Origin: Bog-473 sp963840245
GTDB taxonomy: Bacteria > Actinomycetota > Acidimicrobiia > Acidimicrobiales > RAAP-2
Length of the DNA: 64,000 nt
Assembly: GCA_963840245.1 (NCBI GenBank)
Contig: CAWIYI010000024.1
Span: 62,001-126,000, forward strand
Reading direction: 5' to 3'
The notes under the pieces are model-generated. The model was given only the letters and a program-made list of their open reading frames with translations, was not told the DNA's origin and made no database searches. Below, piece after piece: positions 8,305 through 14,834 of the stretch; position 1 is the first letter of the stretch; each line of letters starts with the position of its first letter. Position numbers and translations under genes: made by a program.

Positions 8305-9777
8305 ATGAGAACGACCTCGCTGTTACGGATGGCGATGGGGACCGGAGCTGTACTTCTGGGCCTCACCATCGCCCCAGCCGTGGCGGCCAATGCCGCACCA
8401 CCGTCCTCGGTGGTGCCATGTTCAAGCGGCGCGACGGGACTGATCGCCGCAGTTAAAGCGGCCAACGCTAGCGGTGGCGCGGTCAACCTCGCAGCGGGAT
8501 GCACCTACGCTCTCACGACCCCCGACAACGGGGAGAATGGCCTGCCGGTGATCGTGACCAGCGTCGCTGTGAACGGCAACGGTGCCACGATCAGCGGGTC
8601 GGGCGCAGTCAGGATCTTTGAAGTCGACGGCCCAGGCGGAAACCTCTCGCTTCAGAACGTCACCCTGACGGGCGGATTCTCCCCTGACTTCGGTGGTGCA
8701 ATCGCCAACCTTGGCGGCACGGTCACCTTGAATCACAGCCAGGTCAGCGGTAACACCGCCGTGCAAGCCGGCGGTGGGATCGCCAGCGCCACCTTTGACC
8801 CTTCCAGCGTGGCGAGGCTCACGCTGAACAACAGCGCCGTGACCGGCAACAGCCAAACCCTCTCCGCCTTTGACAATGGAGTAGGCGGTGGCGGGATCGT
8901 GAACATCCTCGGTACCGCGACCATTAACAACAGCGCGGTGAACAACAACACCGCGCAGGGCTTCGTCGGAGGTGGCATCGCCAACGGTGACTACATGAAC
9001 TTCTCCGGCACCACCAGCTTCCTGACCCTGAACAACAGCCAGGTCGACGGCAACACCGCCCCCAACGCCGGAGGCGGTGGCATCCAGAACCTCTTGGGCA
9101 CAGTCACCCTCAACTCCAGCCAGGTTGACACCAACACCTCCTTGAACGGGGGCGGCATCTCCAGCGGCAACGGCAACGGCGGCGTGCCTCCAGGTACTGG
9201 CCAACTCGTTTTGAACAAGAGCGAGGTAGACGGGAACACGGCGACTGCTCCCGCCCCGTCGGGCCCAGGAAGCGGACCGCCCATTGCCGCAGGCGGCATC
9301 GCAAACGGGGGCAACGCCGTCATCAACAGCAGCAACATCGACAACAACACGGCCAGCCACACGAGCGGTGCAGGCATCGTGAACCACGGGTCGCTGACCC
9401 TCAACAAGTCTGAAGTGAACGGCAACACCGCTGCGGGCAGCGGACCGTTCGCGTCGGGCGGGGGAATCATCAACGCCCAAGGCCCCCCAGGTGCAGCGAA
9501 CACCGGCATCCTCACCCTCAATAACAGCGATGTGAACAACAACCGAGCCGGTGGCTTTGGCGGGGGCATCGCCAACGGTGTGCCTCTTGGAGGACCGATG
9601 CCGTTGGTCGGGGGTCCGATCACGCTGAATCACAGCCAGGTGAGCGGCAACACGGCAGCTCGTGGTGGAGGCATATTCAACTCCGGCGGAACCGTGACGC
9701 TGGCCTCGACGTCGGTCAGCGGGAACAACCCGGACAACTGCGAGCCGACGGGCACCATCGCTGGATGTACCGGCTGA
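8305..9777 (+). CDS. Secreted right-handed beta-helix repeat protein
   Basis: 490 aa. A Sec signal peptide spans about residues 1-31 (charged start, hydrophobic core GAVLLGLTIAPAVA, likely cut after AANA). The rest is built of about eleven imperfect repeats of the type LNNSxVxGNTAxxGGGIxN, which form parallel beta-helix turns as in pectate-lyase/PMP-like proteins. Cys residues sit near the N-terminus (VVPCSSG, AAGCTY) and at the C-terminus (NCEPTGTIAGCTG), suggesting end-capping disulfides. No LPXTG motif or C-terminal membrane anchor is seen. A GGGGG ribosome-binding site precedes the start. Possible roles are surface adhesion or polysaccharide binding; nothing shows a link to metal resistance. 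Confidence 0.85.
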   Translation: MRTTSLLRMAMGTGAVLLGLTIAPAVAANAAPPSSVVPCSSGATGLIAAVKAANASGGAVNLAAGCTYALTTPDNGENGLPVIVTSVAVNGNGATISGSGAVRIFEVDGPGGNLSLQNVTLTGGFSPDFGGAIANLGGTVTLNHSQVSGNTAVQAGGGIASATFDPSSVARLTLNNSAVTGNSQTLSAFDNGVGGGGIVNILGTATINNSAVNNNTAQGFVGGGIANGDYMNFSGTTSFLTLNNSQVDGNTAPNAGGGGIQNLLGTVTLNSSQVDTNTSLNGGGISSGNGNGGVPPGTGQLVLNKSEVDGNTATAPAPSGPGSGPPIAAGGIANGGNAVINSSNIDNNTASHTSGAGIVNHGSLTLNKSEVNGNTAAGSGPFASGGGIINAQGPPGAANTGILTLNNSDVNNNRAGGFGGGIANGVPLGGPMPLVGGPITLNHSQVSGNTAARGGGIFNSGGTVTLASTSVSGNNPDNCEPTGTIAGCTG

Positions 9778-9929
9778 GTCCAGCTCGTCTGAGCTTGACC
9801 TGGCTCTAGGGACGAACGGGGCGGCTCCTTCCGGTTAGAGGAGGGAGTCGTCCCGTCGTCGTGTGTCGACCACCGACATAAGTCGAGGACGGATTGCCCC
9901 GGAACGCTGTCCGGTGAGCCGTCAGGGCG

Positions 9930-10394
9930 TCAGGGTTGATCGGGCGGAGCCTCTCCCCAACCCCACCGAGGCACCGGAGCTTGCTCGACGACCTCGGCAT
10001 CCGCTTGTGAGTTACCACACGCCAGACGGGTGCCCCATTCGAGGTAGGCGACAAGAGCAGATCGAAACTCTGGATCATCTGGCATCTCGGCATCGTCAGC
10101 GGCCAGGCTCATCAGCGAGGCAAACCTGAACCGCTGGTCCTTGGTAATGCCGAGCTGCAGATGCTTGTGAACCATTCGCTCGTATCCGCCAAGTTCCCTC
10201 GTGTACTCGGCTGGCCCCCCAAACACCTCGCACCACCACGTCGCGACATTGCGACGATGCTCCTCGTGCACGCCGCCCGGAAAGAACGGCGAGAGTAGGT
10301 CGTCCTTCTCTACTCGGTCATAGAAAGCGTTGATCATCCGGTCAAAGGCGCCACGGCCACCGGCCCATTCGAAGAGTGTGGGGTACTCGGCCAT
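9930..10394 (-). CDS. Group II truncated haemoglobin
   Basis: 154 aa two-over-two globin. Visible landmarks: Tyr25 in INAFYDRV (B10), the proximal His in YERMVHKHL (about His76), and Trp120 in AYLEWGTRLA (the G8 Trp of group II). The family binds O2/NO and is linked to oxidative or nitrosative stress. The length is slightly above typical because of a polar C-terminal tail. Encoded alone, convergent with the beta-helix gene. Its presence in the island suggests a stress-protection cargo. Confidence 0.9.
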   Translation of the reverse strand: MAEYPTLFEWAGGRGAFDRMINAFYDRVEKDDLLSPFFPGGVHEEHRRNVATWWCEVFGGPAEYTRELGGYERMVHKHLQLGITKDQRFRFASLMSLAADDAEMPDDPEFRSALVAYLEWGTRLACGNSQADAEVVEQAPVPRWGWGEAPPDQP

Positions 10395-10695
10395 GATTGC
10401 AATGTAGCGACGTCATGGATCGTGGGAACTGCGGGGGGGGTTGCCCCAGTTCCCGGAGCGGGAGCACTGTTCAGGTTCGGGTGCTTGCGGCCGGCTAGCA
10501 GCCCACTACTGGCACTTGGGGATAGCCCGAGGGCCGACAGGCATGAACTTTTGGGGACAGTTCGCAGAGGCAGCGATGAATTGCGCTGCCCGCCGCTGCC
10601 GTGTCGGGGCGTCCGCTTGACCTGACGGAGCACGAGGAGCCAAAGATTTCGTGTGACCATGTTCGGAATTGGCACTCGACGAACGATGATGTGGT
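10395..10695. other. Intergenic region between globin and ECF sigma gene
   Basis: 301 bases between two divergent genes. It must hold both promoters, but I see no clear consensus. An eight-G run lies at 10433-10440. No supportable ORF. Confidence 0.5.
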
Positions 10696-11217
10696 GTGGG
10701 CACCCTAGAACAGCCCTTCGAAGTCGATCCGGTCATCGCGATCTACCCACGAGCGTTGCCCCAGGTCTATGGCTACCTCTTGCCGCGCTGCGGCAGTGCG
10801 GTCGTCGCTGAAGATCTGACGGCCGAGACGTTCCTGGCTGCGGTGAAGGCCAGCCGGCAGGGAAGTGGGGCTGAGGTGAGCGTGGCCTGGCTCGTGGGGG
10901 TGGCGCGGCACAAGCTGGTCGATCATTGGCGACGGGTCGCGCGGGAGCAGCGCAACCTGTCGGTCGCCGAGCAGATGACCGACGGCCTCGACGACCCGTG
11001 GGACGAACATCTTGACAGCGCTGTAGTCCATGCGTCCTTGGCTCGTCTGTCGGCCCACCAGCGGGCGGCGTTGACCTTGCGCTATCTCGACGGACTCCAA
11101 GTTCGAGAAGTGGCCGAGCATCTGGATCGCAGCGTGCGCGCCACCGAGACCTTGCTGGTCCGCGCCCGCGCCACGCTGCGTCGCATCTATCGAGAGGAGG
11201 AGAACCATGACGCTTGA
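10696..11217 (+). CDS. ECF-type RNA polymerase sigma factor
   Basis: 173 aa. Region 2: YPRALPQVYGYLLPRCGS, AEDLTAETFLAAV and WLVGVARHKLVDHWRR. Region 4 helix-turn-helix: LARLSAHQRAALTLRYLDGL followed by VREVAEHLDRSVRATETLL. The start is GTG at 10696. The 3' end overlaps the next gene by 11 bases. No classic membrane anti-sigma factor is adjacent; the partner is a VOC protein with a short leader that may take that role. It would direct transcription of a small stress regulon, possibly its own operon. Confidence 0.88.
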   Translation: MGTLEQPFEVDPVIAIYPRALPQVYGYLLPRCGSAVVAEDLTAETFLAAVKASRQGSGAEVSVAWLVGVARHKLVDHWRRVAREQRNLSVAEQMTDGLDDPWDEHLDSAVVHASLARLSAHQRAALTLRYLDGLQVREVAEHLDRSVRATETLLVRARATLRRIYREEENHDA

Positions 11218-11728
11218 TCCTCTCGAGGGCCTATATCTTCCGATCGTGCCGATTGACCCGCGACCCGAGTTCGCCGATGCACTCCTGCGGCGAATGGAGA
11301 CGAGTGAACAGCACATTGCCTTCCCGAGCGCAACCCCAACGGTGCGGTACTTCGTCGACGACCTTGACACGGCGGTCGCCTTCTACTGCAGGCTTCTCGA
11401 CTTCGAAGTCGAACTACGCCCGTCCCCGATGTTCGCCATGTTGTACCGGGGCGACCTTCGCCTTTTGCTCAGCGTTCCAGGGGGCGCCCATGCCTTGCCG
11501 GATGGCACGCTGCCCGAGCCCGGAGGGTGGAATCGGATCGCCCTGCAGGTCGACGACCTTGCCGGCGTCGTCAACTCGCTCAGCGAAGACGCTGTCCACT
11601 TCCGGACCGACATCGTCACGGGTGTCGGAGTTCGCCAGGTGCTGCTCGAGGATCCCTCGGGCAACCTCGTCGAGCTGTTTGAGCCGATCGCCGGCTACCA
11701 CGAGCGCCCCCGAGATCCAGCGAGATAA
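11207..11728 (+). CDS. VOC-domain protein with N-terminal leader, coupled to ECF sigma
   Basis: 173 aa. Residues 1-40 (DPLEGLYLPIVPIDPRPEFADALLRRM) form a non-VOC leader that looks like the short segment seen in proteins encoded directly after some actinobacterial ECF sigma genes. Residues about 45-165 are a glyoxalase/VOC domain (VRYFVDDLDTAVAFYCRLLD and VLLEDPSGNLVELFEPI). The gene overlaps the sigma gene by 11 bases, so production is coupled. I infer a sensory or sigma-controlling role through the leader; a plain enzyme is the alternative. Confidence 0.82.
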   Translation: MTLDPLEGLYLPIVPIDPRPEFADALLRRMETSEQHIAFPSATPTVRYFVDDLDTAVAFYCRLLDFEVELRPSPMFAMLYRGDLRLLLSVPGGAHALPDGTLPEPGGWNRIALQVDDLAGVVNSLSEDAVHFRTDIVTGVGVRQVLLEDPSGNLVELFEPIAGYHERPRDPAR

Positions 11729-11756
11729 CAGCCAACCCAGCAAAGGAGACGCATCC

Positions 11757-12170
11757 ATGAGTACTGTCAGCGTCCGCTACATCGTCAACGACGTCGACGC
11801 GGCCATTCCCTTCTACTGCGAGCATCTCGGTTTCCACGAGGACATGCATCCCGATCCAGTCTTTGCCATGTTGTCCCGTGGCGAACTGCGTTTGGTCCTC
11901 GTCTCGCCGATCGGTCCTGATCACCGAGGCGGCGGTTCGCGCCCAATGCCCGACGGCACCAGGCAGGAACCTGGTGGCTGGAATCGCTTCATCCTCGAAG
12001 TCTCCGACCTTGACGAGACTGTTGACGCGCTGCGAAAGAAGGGAGTGCATTTTCGCAACGAGATCGTGACCGGCGTCGGTGGGAAGCAGATCATGGTGGA
12101 GGATCCCTCGGGCAATCCCGTCGAGCTGCGCGAGCCGATCCAACCTGAGGCATCCGTCGCCACGACATGA
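11757..12170 (+). CDS. VOC-family protein (paralogue of the preceding gene)
   Basis: 137 aa single VOC module: VRYIVNDVDAAIPFYCEHLG, VFAMLSRGELRLVLVS, EPGGWNRFILEVSDLDE and MVEDPSGNPVELREPI. It is clearly a sister of the VOC domain of the previous protein (compare MFAMLYRGDLRLLLS), without the leader. A good AAAGGAGA ribosome-binding site and a 28-base gap place it in the same operon. Substrate unknown; VOC members include glyoxalases, dioxygenases and antibiotic-binding proteins. Confidence 0.85.
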   Translation: MSTVSVRYIVNDVDAAIPFYCEHLGFHEDMHPDPVFAMLSRGELRLVLVSPIGPDHRGGGSRPMPDGTRQEPGGWNRFILEVSDLDETVDALRKKGVHFRNEIVTGVGGKQIMVEDPSGNPVELREPIQPEASVATT

Positions 12171-12729
12171 GCGCTTCAGCGTCTGGCTAACAGGAAGAGG
12201 TCTTCGTGGACAGCGAACACGACCTTTCGGCACCGAACCCAACGGTCGCCCCGTCGCTGGGCTTGGACCGGTTTCGGTCTTGCCTCGCCCTAACAGACCG
12301 GGGTGTCCCCAGATGTTCATCGACAGCGGCGTACCAGAGTCGCCGAGTACACCGGGACTGAGACGCCCGACCTCGGTGAGACGAGGCGAGGACGGGGAAC
12401 GACCCTGGGGACACGGGACTGTGCGGAGACACGGGAGCGCGTTCTTTGACGGCGACAACCCGGTCACCCCGTCGGTGGCCAGCCACTCTCTCCGATCGGG
12501 CCTGACAACACCTCGAAGGCCAAGCGATAGCAGGGCACCTCCTGACGGGTGGATACTCATCTCCGGATCGTCAGCGAGGGAATCGGTCCCCGACCAGGGG
12601 TTTCCGGTGACAATTGGCCGGATCGGCCGACCCCTGGAGCCCCAGGGGGAGAAATCGGCCACGACCGTGGCCAGAGGTCGAAGCGGGTGAAAGAACCCCG
12701 CTGGGCGCCACCCCGTTCGGTTCACCGCC
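12171..12729. other. 559-bp region without a recognisable gene
   Basis: Several frames stay open because of high GC, but none gives a protein that looks natural or has a ribosome-binding site. It may be a decayed island segment. Confidence 0.5.
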
Positions 12730-13013
12730 CTACCAGGCCGACGCCATCTCACCACCGACGTCCCAGGTCCCGTCCCCTCGTCGCAGGTTGCACGAAGCAC
12801 ACGATGCCCGCAGGTTGGCCAGGTCGTTGGTCCCACCGAAGCGCAGCGGCAGGACGTGGTCCACGTGGGTGGCTCGGCCCTGACAACCCGGATACTCCAG
12901 CCGACAGACGTACTGATCCCGGGCCAGCACGACCAGCCTCAACTTCCTCCACGCCCTGGAGTGGACGGACGTGGGTGGCCCCGGTACTGCTCGGGTGGTC
13001 GTCGGCGGGCCAT
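12730..13013 (-). CDS. Small HNH endonuclease (one frame break)
   Basis: About 94 aa. After the N-terminus MARRRPPEQYRGHPRPST the frame changes near 12957-12959 and continues RAWRKLRLVVLARDQYVC. The HNH core is THVDHVLPLRFGGTNDLANL followed by ASCASCNLRRG, with His-Asp-His, Asn and the CxxC of the zinc site all present. Small free-standing HNH proteins are common in phages and mobile elements; nicking or cutting DNA during transfer is possible but not shown. With only the downstream frame one would see a 70-aa fragment starting at 12942. Confidence 0.75.
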
Positions 13014-13066
13014 GGATTCCATGGTGGACCCAGAACTACACCGGTATCACTATGGGAGTGATGGTC

Positions 13067-13276
13067 ATGGAGCAGAACGTCTGGCCGGTCAGGATGCAGC
13101 CCAAACCGAGGCGCCAACGGCTGAAGGTCCACGCCAACGCCGAGAGCGCTTACCGATCCCGACGAGTGGCCAAGCACCGGGTCGGTCACGACCTGTCCGA
13201 GTTCCACTTGGAGCTGAGCCTCCGGGACTCGGGCCGCTGCAACAACCTGCTCCACACGCCGAGCGCTCTGCTCTGA
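13067..13276 (+). CDS. Hypothetical basic protein
   Basis: 69 aa, rich in Arg/Lys at the start (MQPKPRRQRLKVHANAE). Not recognised. Third codon positions are strongly G/C, which supports real coding in this frame. It may join the next gene in a different frame (TLTRSELLAARG follows shortly), so the two could be one broken gene. Confidence 0.35.
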   Translation: MEQNVWPVRMQPKPRRQRLKVHANAESAYRSRRVAKHRVGHDLSEFHLELSLRDSGRCNNLLHTPSALL

Positions 13277-13343
13277 CCCGGGCACCCACACGAAGCCGGA
13301 CTTCGACACCCTCACCCGCTCCGAGTTGCTCGCCGCCCGTGGT

Positions 13344-13721
13344 ATGAGCGAGGGCTCGTCGGTGTCCACGAACGGGAGCGGGACCGGCCACACCCTGACG
13401 GTGGACACACCGACCACGCCCCTGGTGTGCCCCGAGTGTGGCGGCCCGGTGCCTGAGGATCGCCGGGTCACGTGCTCGTCAGCGTGTGCCCGGAAGCGGG
13501 ACCGTCGCCACAATGGCCGGGGCCCGAAGCCGTCGACGCCAACCGTGGTGTCCCAGCCCGAGACCGGGCTGGGAGCCCTGGCCGCCCAGCTCCTCTCCCT
13601 CGACCAGCTGGGCGAGATCGAGCGGGTGAGCATCGAGACTGCCGGCCAGATGCTGACGGTCAGCTCCCGAGCGTGCCATTACGCACACCTAAATCGGGGT
13701 CAAACACCTAACACCCGATAA
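13344..13721 (+). CDS. Hypothetical protein with Cys4 zinc-ribbon-like motif
   Basis: 125 aa from ATG at 13344; an upstream TTG at 13326 is also in frame. It contains CPECGGPVPEDRRVTCSSAC, a CxxC...CxxxC arrangement typical of small zinc fingers, followed by a basic stretch RKRDRRHNGRGPKP. The C-terminal part LAAQLLSLDQLGEIERVSIE is helical. Not recognised as a family; DNA binding is possible. It ends 47 bases before the right attachment site, where excision or attachment factors of islands often lie. Confidence 0.5.
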   Translation: MSEGSSVSTNGSGTGHTLTVDTPTTPLVCPECGGPVPEDRRVTCSSACARKRDRRHNGRGPKPSTPTVVSQPETGLGALAAQLLSLDQLGEIERVSIETAGQMLTVSSRACHYAHLNRGQTPNTR

Positions 13722-13734
13722 CAGTAAGACCAGA

Positions 13735-14778
13735 TCAACGGTATAGAGGCTGGTCAGAAGCCCCCGGTAGGCTCTTCTGCCAGAACATGCCCACCCCGGC
13801 CACTTCGAAGCCGAGCATGTCGTTGACGGCGATCATCGGCGCGTTGTCCCGGGCGTTCCCGGTCACGACCAGGCGGACCGCCGGCGCCTGTTGGGCGAGG
13901 AAGTCGAGATTGGCGATCTTGACCGCCAGGCCCAGGCGGTGGCCGCGGTGGTCCGGGTGGACGAGCGTCGCCATCTGCCAGGCCTCGCCCGGCGTGTCGT
14001 GGGCCAACAGCAGCTCGCTGAAGGCGACCAGGTGGCCCGAAGGCATGTGCTGCGCGACGGCGCACAGCTTCCAGACCTCCCGGGCGACGAGGAGGTCGTC
14101 GTCCTGGCGGATGCGCTCGGCGTCCCAGACCTCCTCCTCCTTGTCGGCGTCGCCGGCCGGCTCGTCGGTCGACATGCGGCGGTTCAGCTCACAGTGGTCC
14201 TCCACGAACTCGTCGGGCCAGGGGGTCACGAAGGCAAAGGTGCGGTAGGACGCGGCGTCGCGGGCGCCCGCCACGACACCTCGCAACTCGTCGAGACGGA
14301 CGGTATCGACCGGGACCGCCAGGTGCCGCCTGTTCCCGGGCAGCCTCGCCTCGAACCCCACTTTCGGGGCGAAGTACCGCGAGGCGTGGTCGGACGCCAG
14401 CGCGACGGGCACGTCCACAATGGCGTTCAGAGAGCGCCGGCCATCGGCGGCGGCCAGCTCACCGAGCAGTGTCACCACGGCCGATCCGGCGCCACGACGC
14501 CGGTGGGCCGGGTGCACGGCGACGGTCAGCTCCGCGCTGTGGAGATTGTCGCGCAGGGGGAGCTCCATCAGGCCGACGCCGAGGACCGGCCCATCCGGAT
14601 CACCCGCCGCGACCAGCTCGAAGCGGTGGTAGGTACCGTGGTGCCGCGCGAAGGCACGGATGTCCGGGAGAGTGAACCCCGTCTGGCCCGGCCACAGGTC
14701 CTCGTCGCTGGCCCGCAGGACGTTGCTCCACTCGGCCAGCAGCTCGTCATCGAAGGGGTCGACCCGGTACACCTCCAT
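13735..14778 (-). CDS. Tandem double-domain GNAT acetyltransferase (GNAT2), 3' end replaced by the island
   Basis: 347 aa with two GNAT domains: the first acetyl-CoA loop is HRRRGAGSA, the second HRGHRLGLA. It is a paralogue of the protein at 703-1731. The C-terminus reads GMFWQKSLPGASDQPLYR; everything after SL comes from island DNA, while the original ending KSLRAT remains at 1728-1745. The start ATG at 14778 gives MEVYRVDPFDDELLAEWSNV. The gene sits between pheT and (before the insertion) GNAT1. Substrate unknown; function is probably kept because only the last residues changed. Confidence 0.88.
   Translation of the reverse strand: MEVYRVDPFDDELLAEWSNVLRASDEDLWPGQTGFTLPDIRAFARHHGTYHRFELVAAGDPDGPVLGVGLMELPLRDNLHSAELTVAVHPAHRRRGAGSAVVTLLGELAAADGRRSLNAIVDVPVALASDHASRYFAPKVGFEARLPGNRRHLAVPVDTVRLDELRGVVAGARDAASYRTFAFVTPWPDEFVEDHCELNRRMSTDEPAGDADKEEEVWDAERIRQDDDLLVAREVWKLCAVAQHMPSGHLVAFSELLLAHDTPGEAWQMATLVHPDHRGHRLGLAVKIANLDFLAQQAPAVRLVVTGNARDNAPMIAVNDMLGFEVAGVGMFWQKSLPGASDQPLYR
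13769..13792. repeat. Right attachment site (attR), 24-bp direct repeat
   Basis: Identical to 1741-1764. It lies inside the GNAT2 gene (minus strand), coding GMFWQKSL close to its C-terminus. Confidence 0.85.
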
Positions 14779-14805
14779 CGGTCCACCATGCCACGGGCAC
14801 CCGCC

Positions 14806-14824
14806 CCGTCACGAGGGGTGACGG
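14806..14824 (-). terminator. Hairpin between pheT and GNAT2
   Basis: Perfect 7-bp stem CCGTCAC / GTGACGG with a 5-base loop, 11 bases after the pheT stop in the direction of transcription. No T-run follows, so termination is only possible. Confidence 0.35.
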
Positions 14825-14834
14825 AACGCCACCC

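Larger units (their letters stand above)
1741..13792. mobile_element. Integrated genomic island with arsenic/chromate cargo, about 12.0 kb
   Basis: The element is bounded by identical 24-bp direct repeats at 1741-1764 and 13769-13792. The right copy lies in the 3' coding end of the GNAT2 gene. The left copy is followed by what looks like the displaced original 3' end of that gene (codons KSLRAT and a stop), which abuts GNAT1 in a GTGA overlap. A tyrosine-recombinase catalytic domain lies right at the left repeat. Between the repeats are the ars cluster, chrA, a beta-helix protein, a globin, an ECF/VOC module and a small HNH gene. An excised circle would be 12,028 bp. The recombinase has lost its N-terminal domain, so the island may now be fixed. 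Repeats and gene arrangement are seen directly; site-specific integration is inferred. Confidence 0.85.

Noticed and set aside
8422..9633. 403-codon minus-strand frame opposite the beta-helix gene
   Set aside because: Mirror of the repeat codons; the plus strand has a signal peptide, ribosome-binding site and coherent repeats.
8700..9700. Regular repeats suggesting a CRISPR array or DNA minisatellite
   Set aside because: They are degenerate protein-level repeats without conserved DNA units or spacers; no cas genes are present.
12079..12690. Open plus-strand frame after the VOC genes
   Set aside because: It starts inside the VOC gene in another frame, has no ribosome-binding site and an unnatural composition.
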